This document shows positions 1 to 7,904 of a stretch of DNA of 64,000 nucleotides, in pieces. The notes under the pieces were generated by a model. The model was not told where the DNA came from, did not search any database, and was given only the letters and a program-made list of their open reading frames with translations. The position numbers were made by a program, and so were the translations under genes. The stretch covers positions 52,236 to 116,235 of the forward strand of contig CALUYE010000005.1 of assembly GCA_944324945.1 (NCBI GenBank), written 5' to 3'. The DNA comes from Candidatus Gastranaerophilales bacterium (lineage in GTDB: Bacteria; Cyanobacteriota; Vampirovibrionia; Gastranaerophilales; Gastranaerophilaceae). The stretch's first letter is position 1; every line of letters starts with the position of its first letter.

Positions 1-1
1 T

Positions 2-1513
2 AAGGAATTTGTTAAAGAAGCAAAAAAACGCGGGTTTAAAATTAAAGCCGATCTTGTCTTAAACCATTTTTCAGACGAACATGAATGGTTCAAAAGGTTA
101 GAAGGTGGCGATGAGAGTGCACTTGAATATTTTGTCTATCGAGACACCATGCCTGAATATAAAAAATATCAGGATGAAAAATTAGGCACCGTTATAGAAT
201 ACAAGGAACCCGACGGAAAAATTTCAAAAAGGAGATTGATTTTTCCTGAAAATACCGAAAATAATTACAGAAAAGTGACGGTTAACAACAAAGACTATTA
301 TTTATATCACACTTTCTACCCCTTCCAACTGGACATAAACTGGGAAAACCCGAAAGTACTGTATTATGTTCTTGAAACAATTACATACTGGGCAAATATG
401 GGTATTGATATTTTTAGAATGGATGCAATTCCATATTTATCAAAAACACCGGGTACAAACGCAGAAAATCAGCCAAAAACCCATGCGATTATTAAACTTT
501 TAAGCGCGTATATTCAATTAAGCGCCCCATCAAGCGTAATTCAGGTTGAAGCATGCCAGGTTCCGAAAGATATTATCCAATATTTCGGAAAAGAAAGAGA
601 AATCAAATTAAAAATAAAAGACAGTGAAAAAACAATAAAAAGAACCGACGAAACACAAATTGCATACCATTTTCCCTATATGCCCGCGCTTTGGGCAAGC
701 TTAATTTCACAGGATAAAAAATATTTTATAGACGCATACAAAAAAACTCCGGAAATTCCAAAAACAGCCGCCTGGGGGATATTTTTAAGGGTGCATGATG
801 AATTAACTCTTGAAATGGTAAGCCCCGAGGTCAGGACTTTGATTTTTGAAAATCTTGTATCAAAAGGGGCAAGCTTCAGAAACGGTTTTGGCGTAAGCGG
901 CAGAATGGCAAACTTTTTAGATAAAGACCCCGATAGAATAGAAGAAGCTTTTTCTATTCTTTTATCGCTTCCGGGCATTCCGATTATTTATTACGGCGAT
1001 GAAATAGGGGTTGCAAATAATTTTGAAAATGCCAAAAAATCAGCAAAACTAAGACAAAAAAATAAAGCCCTTAGAGGACTTTTATCAACATTTGACTCAA
1101 GAGACATTCACAGGGGTGATGTACCAAAAAAACTATTCTACGGCTCAACACAAGGATACTATAAATTCAATTCAAGGGTTTATAAAAAAGTTAAAAACTT
1201 AATCTCTTTAAGAAAATCGCTTCCGGTTATGGCAGATGGTGAATTTATAATTCTAAAAACAAAAGAAAAAAGCAATTTTTCATACATAAGAAAAAATTCA
1301 ACAAAACAAATTCTGGTTATTAATAACCTTTCGGATAAAAGAACTGTGGCTGAGATTTCTCTACCCGTTAATATAATTTTAAAAAACAATGGTCGTATAA
1401 CAAGCCTTAAAAATTTAATAAATAATGACAACATAAAAGTAAATATTTCTTTGCAAAATAAAACCATGCATTTGAGATTATCGCCATATCAGTCATTATG
1501 GCTTGAATTGTAG
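2..1513 (+). CDS. GH13 trehalose synthase-like enzyme, 5' end cut by window
   Basis: The frame is open to the left edge (the first complete codon is at base 2), so the start lies outside the window. It belongs to the GH13 alpha-amylase family. The visible order is DLVLNHFSDEHEWF near the edge, then GIDIFRMDAIPYL with the catalytic Asp, QVEACQVP with the probable acid/base Glu, and FLRVHDELTLE with the conserved HDE transition-state Asp. The HDELTLE form and the NH-SDEHEWF loop resemble trehalose synthase (maltose alpha-D-glucosyltransferase) more than plain amylases. It ends in a beta-sandwich-like tail (PYQSLWLEL). About 503 residues are visible; family members are about 550 or longer, so roughly 50-100 are missing. 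There is no signal peptide information. Sucrose phosphorylase or another glucosyl-transferring GH13 is possible. Confidence 0.8.
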   Translation, partial: KEFVKEAKKRGFKIKADLVLNHFSDEHEWFKRLEGGDESALEYFVYRDTMPEYKKYQDEKLGTVIEYKEPDGKISKRRLIFPENTENNYRKVTVNNKDYYLYHTFYPFQLDINWENPKVLYYVLETITYWANMGIDIFRMDAIPYLSKTPGTNAENQPKTHAIIKLLSAYIQLSAPSSVIQVEACQVPKDIIQYFGKEREIKLKIKDSEKTIKRTDETQIAYHFPYMPALWASLISQDKKYFIDAYKKTPEIPKTAAWGIFLRVHDELTLEMVSPEVRTLIFENLVSKGASFRNGFGVSGRMANFLDKDPDRIEEAFSILLSLPGIPIIYYGDEIGVANNFENAKKSAKLRQKNKALRGLLSTFDSRDIHRGDVPKKLFYGSTQGYYKFNSRVYKKVKNLISLRKSLPVMADGEFIILKTKEKSNFSYIRKNSTKQILVINNLSDKRTVAEISLPVNIILKNNGRITSLKNLINNDNIKVNISLQNKTMHLRLSPYQSLWLEL

Positions 1514-1521
1514 GTTAAAAT

Positions 1522-2628
1522 ATGGAAAATACACCAAAAAAAACTAAAATTTTAAATTACATAAATGTCTTTCGCGGGCTTGCAATTTTATTAATCATAA
1601 TGGGGCATACCATGCAATTTGGCAGGCCGTCTGATATTATGAACTATATAAATTGCGAAATAATATGCGGCGGTACCGCACTTTTTATATTTATTTCAGG
1701 ATTTTTATTTCAGCATTTATCTTATAAATTTGAATATAAAAATTACATGAAAAAAAAGTGGACAAATGTAATTATGCCCTATTTAATAACTTCAATTCCG
1801 GGGTTGTTTTTCTGTCTTTATTGCCCTATTGCTTATAAAAATTCATTTAATGGTTTAAGTGCTTATATTCAAATTCCCCTTCATTTAACAATAGGAAGGG
1901 TTCATAACATCCCTACGTGGTTTATTCCTATGATTGTTATTTTCTTTATTTTTTCATTTTTATTTTTAAAACTTGAAAAAAAGAAAGTTTTATATAAATT
2001 ATTACCTTTATTGTTTTTAATTACTGTTTTTTTTCCAAGGGGTATTGTAGAGTACGAATCAACTCTTGGGCTTGATTATTTAGCTAAATACCTGGTTTAT
2101 GTTAAATACATCTTATGTAATTTTTTACATTTTTTATCTTTATATGTTTTTGGAATGTATTGTTCATCCAAAAAAGAAATTATTGATAAATTTTATGATA
2201 AAAGATTACTTTTATGGATAATTATGCTTCTTTTAAGTATGGCGGATATTTACGCGCAATATAAATACCATTACTCAAATTATACAATTTCAAAAACAAT
2301 CCTGACTGTGCTTGTTTTAGGTTATTTAAAACATTATGATGAATTCATTTTATCCCACAAAAAAACCAATAAAACTCTTGATTTCATCGCAAAATACAGT
2401 TTCGGCCTGTTTTTTATCCACTGGTACTGGTTTTTTATATACAATCAAATTTTCCATCTTGAAACATTTATGCCTTTAGTAAATAACAGCTATATTGTAA
2501 CATTCGGCTTTGTTGTATTAAGGTTTATTTTTGTTGCCATAGCCTCAATTTTAACATTATTTGCAGCTAAATATATTCTTTTAAAAATTAACAAAGATAT
2601 AAATACAAGAAAATTTTTAGGAATCTAA
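1522..2628 (+). CDS. Membrane acyltransferase, acyltransferase-3 family
   Basis: An integral membrane acyltransferase of the OafA/YrhL (Acyl_transf_3) family, 368 residues with about ten hydrophobic segments. The diagnostic N-terminus reads YINVFRGLAILLIIMGH, with the R and H of the conserved R/K-x10-H motif at the first membrane segment. Such enzymes move acetyl or other acyl groups from the cytoplasm onto surface glycans or lipids. It lies 8 bases after the GH13 gene on the same strand and converges with the radical SAM gene, overlapping its 3' end by 12 bases. The acceptor cannot be told from the sequence. Confidence 0.85.
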   Translation: MENTPKKTKILNYINVFRGLAILLIIMGHTMQFGRPSDIMNYINCEIICGGTALFIFISGFLFQHLSYKFEYKNYMKKKWTNVIMPYLITSIPGLFFCLYCPIAYKNSFNGLSAYIQIPLHLTIGRVHNIPTWFIPMIVIFFIFSFLFLKLEKKKVLYKLLPLLFLITVFFPRGIVEYESTLGLDYLAKYLVYVKYILCNFLHFLSLYVFGMYCSSKKEIIDKFYDKRLLLWIIMLLLSMADIYAQYKYHYSNYTISKTILTVLVLGYLKHYDEFILSHKKTNKTLDFIAKYSFGLFFIHWYWFFIYNQIFHLETFMPLVNNSYIVTFGFVVLRFIFVAIASILTLFAAKYILLKINKDINTRKFLGI

Positions 2629-3672
2629 AAAGTTTAAAGGATAATTAATTTCTTTTATATATTCATAATCAGTACAATTGCTGCAGGGTATGCCTTTTTT
2701 AGCGGGAATTGAAAAGTCGCTTAACATGTGTTTTGCATAAATAAAATCAGGCGAATTTAAAGCGCCCAAAAGCCCTTTCTTAAACACATCAGCCTTAAAA
2801 CTTGTTAATTGTATAAAGCAGCAGCCTAATAGTTTTCCGTCATAGTCAATCTGCGGCGCATCAAACATTCTTTTGCATGCAAGATATATTTTATCGGCAT
2901 TAGAAAAATCAAGCCCCGTTTTTTGTTCTACTAATTTTTCATTCTTAACGGGCGAATATGAAGGATCGTAGCTGTTTTTTCTATATACTATTTTCATATT
3001 CAATTCATGCGCTTTTTTCTTTGCTAACTCGATTTCATGTTCGTTATGACCGAATACTATAAATTGCCAGGTAAGTTTAGGAAGTTCTGAATTATATTTT
3101 TCTTTGTAGTAATTAATTTTTTTAATGTTATCTATAACTTTGTTAAAATCGCCGCCGCGTCTGTAGATTTTGTATGTTTCGCTTGTTGCGCCGTCAAGCG
3201 CTACAACAAGACTCCTGAATTTATATTTGACAAGATTCTCAAGGGTTTTTTCAGATACAGTATTTAGATTAACACCGTTATTTGCGCACAATTTTATTCC
3301 TTTTTTATGCGCATATTTAATTATTTCATCCAGCTCAGGGTTTAAAAAGATTTCACCGTTATTTGATAATTCTATTTCTTTAATAAAATCATTGTCATCT
3401 ACAAATTTTTTAAAATCATCAAATTTTAAATACCCTAGCCAATCTTTAGGAGCCTTCTTTTCTAAAAGCCTAACCGTGCACACGGGACAATCAAGCTGAC
3501 ATAATGAACATGCTTCAAGACGGACTTTTTTTGGAAGATCTTCTTTAGACTTATAATAAAATCTGTCATTTTTTAAATCATTGTCTCTTAAGGACATATT
3601 TTTGCAACTCGAAGCTAAGACTCCAACACATCCCAAGCATATACTATTTTTAATAAAATCCCGCCTTTTCAT
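2617..3672 (-). CDS. Radical SAM/SPASM protein with Tat-type signal, paralogue A
   Basis: 351 residues. The N-terminus MKRRDFIKNS is a canonical twin-arginine motif, followed by a short hydrophobic stretch and a possible lipobox (LASSC, Cys23). The mature part has the radical SAM CxxxCxxC motif as C58-QLD-C62-PV-C65, the NNGEIFLNPEL strand typical of SPASM-type enzymes, and C-terminal cysteines in CKRMFDAPQID, LLGCC and CSNC, consistent with a SPASM auxiliary cluster. It is closely related along its whole length to the neighbouring upstream gene, 23 bases away. Family members modify peptides or other substrates in the cytoplasm; export would be unusual because SAM and the reductant are cytosolic. 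Substrate unknown. Confidence 0.85.
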   Translation of the reverse strand: MKRRDFIKNSICLGCVGVLASSCKNMSLRDNDLKNDRFYYKSKEDLPKKVRLEACSLCQLDCPVCTVRLLEKKAPKDWLGYLKFDDFKKFVDDNDFIKEIELSNNGEIFLNPELDEIIKYAHKKGIKLCANNGVNLNTVSEKTLENLVKYKFRSLVVALDGATSETYKIYRRGGDFNKVIDNIKKINYYKEKYNSELPKLTWQFIVFGHNEHEIELAKKKAHELNMKIVYRKNSYDPSYSPVKNEKLVEQKTGLDFSNADKIYLACKRMFDAPQIDYDGKLLGCCFIQLTSFKADVFKKGLLGALNSPDFIYAKHMLSDFSIPAKKGIPCSNCTDYEYIKEINYPLNFLDS

Positions 3673-3695
3673 TAATATTTTTCACCATTTTATTA

Positions 3696-4769
3696 TTAAT
3701 CTAACATTATTGCTTGCTTATTTTTTTTAATTACTAAATATTTTAAGCAATTTGCACAAGGAAGAGTATTTTTCATTGGCGTTTTCAAATCCGTTAACAA
3801 ATGCTTTACATATATAAAATCAGGAGAATTAAGCGCATTCAATAGGCCTTCTTTAAATGCATTTGCTTTAAAATTATTTAAGGATATGCGACAACATCCT
3901 AATAACGTTCCATCGTAATCAATTTGAGGTGAATAAAATAATGTATGGCAAGCAAAACGCACTCGTTTATCAATCGCATCTTCTATCAATTCATTTTCAT
4001 TACCAACGACTTTTAATCCTGTTAGTCTTTCAACAAGTTTTTTATTTTGTATGGGTGAATATTCAGGAGCCCAATTTCTTTTGAATCCCATTTCCATATT
4101 TAATTCTTTTGCCTTTTCTTTTGCAAGTTCTATTTCATGTTCATTATGGCCGAATAAAATAAATTGCCATTTTAATTTGGGATATTCGGAATTATATTTT
4201 TCTTTGAAGTAATTTATTCTTTTAATATTGCTTATAACTTTATTAAAATCCCCGCCGCGCCTGTAGATTTTGTATGTTTCAGGGGTTGCGCCGTCAAGCG
4301 CTACAACAAGACTCTTGAATTTATATTTAACTAAATCTTCAAGCATTTTATCGGATACATCATTTAAATTAACGCCGTTAGTTGCGGTTAATTTTACTCC
4401 TTTTTGATTTGCATATTTAATAATTTCATCCAACTCAGGGTTTAAAAATATCTCGCCGTTATTTGATAATTCTATTTCTTTGATAAAATCATTTTCATCA
4501 ACAAACTTTCTAAAATCATCAAATTTTAAATACCCTAGCCAATCTTTAGGCCATTGTTTTTCAAATCTTCTTATAGCACATGCAGGGCAATTTAACTGAC
4601 ATAATGAACAAGCCTCAATTCTGATTCTTTTTGGAAGATCTTCTTTGGACTTATAATAAAATCTGTCATTTTTTAAATCATTATTACCAATAAACACACC
4701 GCACCCAGAAGTCAAAGCTCCAAGGCAGCTTAAGCATATTGAATTTTTTATAAAATCTCTTCTTTCCAT
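3696..4769 (-). CDS. Radical SAM/SPASM protein with Tat-type signal, paralogue B
   Basis: 357 residues, tandem paralogue of the next gene on the same strand and probably the first gene of a two-gene operon. The N-terminus MERRDFIKNS carries the twin-arginine motif, then a hydrophobic run and LTSGC (Cys23), a weaker lipobox. The radical SAM motif is C57-QLN-C61-PA-C64; SPASM-type cysteines occur in CHTLFYSPQID, LLGCC and CANC. Copies A and B share long identical blocks (for example NDRFYYKSKEDLPK, KYKF.SLVVALDGAT) but differ around residues 225-265, where B has an extra loop. Its promoter is an extended -10 box only 6 bases from ATG with no Shine-Dalgarno sequence, so the transcript is probably leaderless. 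Substrate unknown. Confidence 0.85.
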   Translation of the reverse strand: MERRDFIKNSICLSCLGALTSGCGVFIGNNDLKNDRFYYKSKEDLPKRIRIEACSLCQLNCPACAIRRFEKQWPKDWLGYLKFDDFRKFVDENDFIKEIELSNNGEIFLNPELDEIIKYANQKGVKLTATNGVNLNDVSDKMLEDLVKYKFKSLVVALDGATPETYKIYRRGGDFNKVISNIKRINYFKEKYNSEYPKLKWQFILFGHNEHEIELAKEKAKELNMEMGFKRNWAPEYSPIQNKKLVERLTGLKVVGNENELIEDAIDKRVRFACHTLFYSPQIDYDGTLLGCCRISLNNFKANAFKEGLLNALNSPDFIYVKHLLTDLKTPMKNTLPCANCLKYLVIKKNKQAIMLD

Positions 4770-4775
4770 GGTGAA

Positions 4776-4784
4776 ATTATAGCA
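4776..4784 (-). promoter_or_regulatory. Extended -10 promoter, leaderless start of radical SAM gene B
   Basis: Read on the minus strand, TGCTATAAT is a perfect extended -10 element. Six bases (TTCACC) separate it from the ATG, so transcription should begin at or next to the start codon. There is no purine-rich ribosome site between them. Confidence 0.6.
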
Positions 4785-4897
4785 TGGATTTTTGGGTTTT
4801 TTGAATTGTTAAACTTTTTTCTTATATTTATGGGAACTTTAGTATAATGTTTTAAATTGTTTAGTGTAATAAAATATACAAAAAAGGAGTGTGAAAA

Positions 4898-5245
4898 ATG
4901 AATTTAGTTATTAGATTTGTATTGTTTGCGCTTTGCGTTATTTTTGTCTCATGGATTATTCCTGGAATCAGCGTCTCGGGATTCTTAGCCGCGATATTAG
5001 TTAGTATTGTTCTCGGGTTGATTAATGCTCTTGTAAAACCTGTTGTTTACTTCATTTCTCTGCCGATTAATATTCTGACTTTAGGATTATTTAGCTTTGT
5101 AATTAATGCATTCTTATTGATGCTTGCAGGCTATATTACCCCCGGGTTTAGTGTAGACGGTTTTTTAAGCGCGCTTTTGGGTTCAATTTTATTATCAATT
5201 CTTGGTATTGGCGTAAACAAGCTTACCGAGGAAGGAAAATTTTAA
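4898..5245 (+). CDS. Small membrane protein, phage holin 4_2 (YvlD-like) family
   Basis: 115 residues with four hydrophobic segments. The conserved core LGLINALVKPVVYFISLPINILTLGLFSF is split here into its key parts: NAL.KP, LP.N..TLG and F.INA. These are diagnostic of the phage_holin_4_2/YvlD membrane family found widely in bacterial chromosomes. Despite the name, no phage genes are nearby, so a holin role is unlikely and the function is unknown. A clear AAGGAG ribosome site precedes the ATG. A TATAAT box at 4843-4848 is a likely -10. It ends directly against the VWA gene on the other strand. Confidence 0.8.
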   Translation: MNLVIRFVLFALCVIFVSWIIPGISVSGFLAAILVSIVLGLINALVKPVVYFISLPINILTLGLFSFVINAFLLMLAGYITPGFSVDGFLSALLGSILLSILGIGVNKLTEEGKF

Positions 5246-6019
5246 TTATTCCAAGATGTTGGAGGGCATTTTAATATTTCCTCTGACATCTTTTTTAATT
5301 CCGACCGTTTCAAAAAGAGATCTTGATAAATCTTCTTCATTATTTGCGTTTAAAAATTTACCGCTTGTCATTAAAGCCGTACATCTCAGCTGATTGTTCG
5401 CTTCAATATCGTGTATATCAAAAGCAATAACATCAATCGTAACATCATTTCTTGTTTTCATTAAATTGATAACATAAGTACAGGGGCTTTCATCACAATT
5501 TTCACCGCCATCCGTTAGAAGAATTATATGTTTCTTACCTTTTGAAATCCCAAAATCGTTATTTATTGCTTGTTTTAGAGAATATGTTATGGGAGTCCAG
5601 CCGACGGCATTTGTTGAATAAAGGCTTTGCATAATATTTTGATAGTTACCTGAAGCTAAAGGCACAACAAGATTTGAAGCCTGACAGCCTTGTAAATATG
5701 TAAAACCTGACTTGTGTCCGTATACTCTTAAACCTAATTTAACGTTTGGAGGAATTTTTGGCAAAATCTCCGCCAGAGTTGTTCTTGCCATATCGACTTT
5801 TGATTTTGTGCCGAGAGTATCATTCATCGAATTTGAAAAATCGACAATAAAAATTATCTGGCTGTCTTTTGCTGCAGCTTCTACTTTTTGGGTAACTTCC
5901 GTTACGTTTTGAGGAGCATAAACGCTATAGTTAAAATTAGGCGCGCTTGTTGCATTTTGTCTAAAAACAAAAAATGTCAAAATTATAAACGGTAAAAATG
6001 CTAAAAACTTTATTCTCAT
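5246..6019 (-). CDS. Exported von Willebrand factor A domain protein
   Basis: 257 residues with an N-terminal hydrophobic signal (about residues 1-26). A VWA domain follows from about residue 53. The metal-ion-dependent adhesion site is complete at D60-F-S62-N-S64, with TPITYSL and LLTDGGENCDES supplying the later Thr and Asp ligands. VWA domains bind protein partners through a metal ion; here the protein should be outside the cytoplasmic membrane. Its promoter carries a PhoB-box-like direct repeat and a TATAAT box 7 bases before the ATG, without a Shine-Dalgarno sequence, implying a leaderless mRNA. No neighbouring gene suggests a substrate. The partner is unknown. Confidence 0.8.
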   Translation of the reverse strand: MRIKFLAFLPFIILTFFVFRQNATSAPNFNYSVYAPQNVTEVTQKVEAAAKDSQIIFIVDFSNSMNDTLGTKSKVDMARTTLAEILPKIPPNVKLGLRVYGHKSGFTYLQGCQASNLVVPLASGNYQNIMQSLYSTNAVGWTPITYSLKQAINNDFGISKGKKHIILLTDGGENCDESPCTYVINLMKTRNDVTIDVIAFDIHDIEANNQLRCTALMTSGKFLNANNEEDLSRSLFETVGIKKDVRGNIKMPSNILE

Positions 6020-6026
6020 GGCAAAT

Positions 6027-6059
6027 ATTATACAACAAAACCGTTAGTTTGATGTTAGT
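6027..6059 (-). promoter_or_regulatory. PhoB-box-like direct repeat with -10 box
   Basis: On the minus strand ACTAACAT (6059-6052) is repeated as ACTAACGG (6048-6041), starts 11 bases apart, with AAACT conserved across the junction. Eight bases after the second copy is TATAAT (6032-6027), then 7 bases to the ATG of the VWA gene. The repeat occupies the -35 position, as PhoB-family sites do. The same arrangement with the same spacing occurs at 14907-14939. Confidence 0.55.
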
Positions 6060-6074
6060 CTTAAAAGGAATATA

Positions 6075-6290
6075 CTATTTATCCTTTTTAACTATTTTTA
6101 TCTCATACCCGAGATAATCCAAAATCTCTTGCACTGTTTCAAATAATACCCTTTTTTGATTAAATCTGTACGATAGACCGCTTGCTTTCGGAACATTAAT
6201 TCCTTTTTGCCTTAAAATTTCCGCCATCTTTCTCATAGAAAGACAGTTTTTAAGAAGGAGTATTTGTATCTCTTGTTTAATATCAATCAT
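6075..6290 (-). CDS. Small helix-turn-helix-like protein
   Basis: 71 residues, no signal peptide. The pattern LLLKNCLSMRKMAEIL...GINVPKASGLSYRF resembles a small Cro/XRE-type helix-turn-helix in which the recognition helix is followed by a strand-like YEIKIV tail. This is similar to the minimal HTH proteins often mislabelled in databases. It would bind DNA, target unknown. The gene is followed by 55 bases and then the VWA gene on the same strand, but that gene has its own promoter. It diverges from the prepilin-like gene, so autoregulation or control of that gene is possible but not shown. Confidence 0.55.
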   Translation of the reverse strand: MIDIKQEIQILLLKNCLSMRKMAEILRQKGINVPKASGLSYRFNQKRVLFETVQEILDYLGYEIKIVKKDK

Positions 6291-6396
6291 ATTTTGAGCT
6301 TATTTTATTTGTATTTCGTTGACAAATATATGAATTAATGATATACATGTTCGTAACTTGTACGAAAATATAAATCAAATATTAAGGAATAACATT

Positions 6397-7176
6397 ATGC
6401 TCCCCAATAAAAAAGAAATCAAAAAAGCTTTTACTTTGGCTGAAATTCTAATTGTATTGGTAATAATCGGTGTTTTAACCATGATACTTCTACCTGTGGC
6501 TTTTCAATCGTCGCCCGATAAGGAAGTAATGAAATTTAAAAAAGGAAATAACACTTTATTAACGGTAATTAAAGAGCTTGTTTCATCTGATGAATATTAC
6601 CAAGATGGCGATTTAGGAATAAGAGCAGAAGGAGAAATGATTGACGGAGAACATGATAATGATATAACTTATTTTTGCGAAACGTTTGCGGATGTTATCA
6701 GTACAAAAAGCGTTAATTGCTCTAAAAATACAATATGCAAAAATCAATATTGCTGGAATCATCTTGGAACAATAGAAGGCAAAAAATACTGTGATATTGA
6801 AAAATTAAAAAAGACAGCCGATGAAGCGTGTTTAAACAGCGAAGAAGCAGTAGGCGCAGAGATTGTATCTGGTGATGAAATTATATACTATCAAACATCA
6901 CCAATCTTTACATTTGGAATAACACACGATTTAGCTACAGCGGCAAACTCTGCTACGGAAGAAGATGACACTTTGGCAGGCGGAGCGAAAAACAGAAGTG
7001 CGCTTATAAAAAACGATGACGGTTTTGTATCAACTTACAAATTTATCTGCATGGATATAGACGGTATTAAAAAAGGAAATAATCCTTTTGGATACGCACT
7101 TAGGTATGACGGTAAAGTTATTTTGGGAGCATTGGCCGATGAATGGATGAAAAAGACCATTCAAAAGCAAGACTAA
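6397..7176 (+). CDS. Type IV prepilin-like (pseudopilin) protein
   Basis: 259 residues from the ATG at 6397, chosen over an in-frame TTG at 6358 because AAGGA (6384-6388) sits 8 bases before it and gives the short basic leader expected of prepilins. KKEIKKAFTLAEILIVLV is the prepilin peptidase signal: cleavage before Phe, Glu at +5, then a hydrophobic helix to about residue 32. The remainder is a soluble domain with six or more cysteines (for example FCETF, VNCSKNTICKNQYCW, YCDIE), likely disulfide-bonded outside the cell. It overlaps the convergent dCMP deaminase stop by 4 bases. It may be a minor pilin of a type IV pilus or type II secretion-like machine; no other pilus gene is in the window. 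Confidence 0.8.
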   Translation: MLPNKKEIKKAFTLAEILIVLVIIGVLTMILLPVAFQSSPDKEVMKFKKGNNTLLTVIKELVSSDEYYQDGDLGIRAEGEMIDGEHDNDITYFCETFADVISTKSVNCSKNTICKNQYCWNHLGTIEGKKYCDIEKLKKTADEACLNSEEAVGAEIVSGDEIIYYQTSPIFTFGITHDLATAANSATEEDDTLAGGAKNRSALIKNDDGFVSTYKFICMDIDGIKKGNNPFGYALRYDGKVILGALADEWMKKTIQKQD

Positions 7177-7646
7177 TTAACACTAACCATGTATGCGTTT
7201 GATAATTCATCTCTTAATTGTTGGGCTGTTACAAGAATAATCGGTGAATCATCGTCTTTTTTAAGATATATCTTTTCAATTCCCGATTGAACTATAAATC
7301 TTTTGCATAAAATACAGATTATATTATGACCCCAGATATACATGGAAGAACCCATGCACCTGTCTTGTCCCGCTTGAATTATTGCATTTTGTTCCGCATG
7401 GATTGAGCGGCATGTTTCATAGCGTGTTCCTGATTCGATTTTATTTTTTATTCTGTAGCATTCACCTAATTCCATGCAGGATAGGACTTTTGAAGGGGTA
7501 CCGTTGTAGCCTGTTGCTTTAATCTTGTTATCTGTTCCCACAATTACAGCGCCCACGTGCGCTCTTAAGCAGTTTGAACGCTTTGAAACCGTGCGTGCAA
7601 TTTCTAAAAAATAATCATTCCATTCAATCGGCGATTTATGACCCAT
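7173..7646 (-). CDS. dCMP deaminase (ComEB-like)
   Basis: 157 residues of the zinc-dependent cytidine/deoxycytidylate deaminase fold. The signature is complete: H83-A-E85 in SIHAEQNAI, where Glu is the proton shuttle, and the zinc ligands C111-x-x-C114 in CILCKRF. The N-terminal SKRSNCLRAHVGAVIV and GYNGTPSKVLSC match the dCMP deaminase subgroup. It converts dCMP to dUMP, supplying thymidylate synthesis. It has an AAAGGAA ribosome site and a TATAAT box about 20 bases before the ATG. The 3' end overlaps the convergent prepilin gene. Confidence 0.9.
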   Translation of the reverse strand: MGHKSPIEWNDYFLEIARTVSKRSNCLRAHVGAVIVGTDNKIKATGYNGTPSKVLSCMELGECYRIKNKIESGTRYETCRSIHAEQNAIIQAGQDRCMGSSMYIWGHNIICILCKRFIVQSGIEKIYLKKDDDSPIILVTAQQLRDELSNAYMVSVN

Positions 7647-7747
7647 AATTTAATTCCTTTCAATAAATATTATAACAAAAGGCATGCTCCATAAGCATGA
7701 ATTTTATCAAGCATTAAGAAATGTTACTAAATATTAACCACTATTGA

Positions 7748-7785
7748 CATGTTTAAAACATGCATCCTGTCATGATTTTGGCATG
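7748..7785. promoter_or_regulatory. Helically phased CATG boxes, possible operator
   Basis: CATG occurs at 7748, 7759, 7771 and 7782, spaced 11, 12 and 11 bases, i.e. about one helical turn each. The first two form a perfect dyad CATGTTT-A-AAACATG; the last two form a direct repeat CATGAT. TTGACA (7744-7749) overlaps the first box. A further dyad, CATGCT/AGCATG, lies at 7683-7699 nearer the deaminase gene. This 258-base divergent intergenic space holds no other gene. Confidence 0.35.
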
Positions 7786-7821
7786 ATGAAAATTTTTGTA
7801 ACTTACAATAAAACCAATAAG

Positions 7822-7849
7822 TTGCAAGACAAAAACAATATCTTATAAT
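7822..7849 (+). promoter_or_regulatory. Sigma-70-type promoter of yggS-sepF
   Basis: TTGCAA (7822-7827), a 16-base spacer, and TATAAT (7844-7849). The predicted start near 7856 leaves a leader of about 50 bases before the ATG at 7905. Confidence 0.6.
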
Positions 7850-7904
7850 TGATATTGAGGGTTGTAAAACCAAAGAATAAACAGGGAGTTTTTTTAATAC
7901 TTTT

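Noticed and set aside
2617..4769. Tandem radical SAM genes as an assembly duplication
   Set aside because: The copies differ throughout at nucleotide level and in a loop, so they are real paralogues.
4898..5245. Phage holin-like protein as evidence of a prophage
   Set aside because: The family is widespread as a chromosomal membrane protein and no other phage gene is near.
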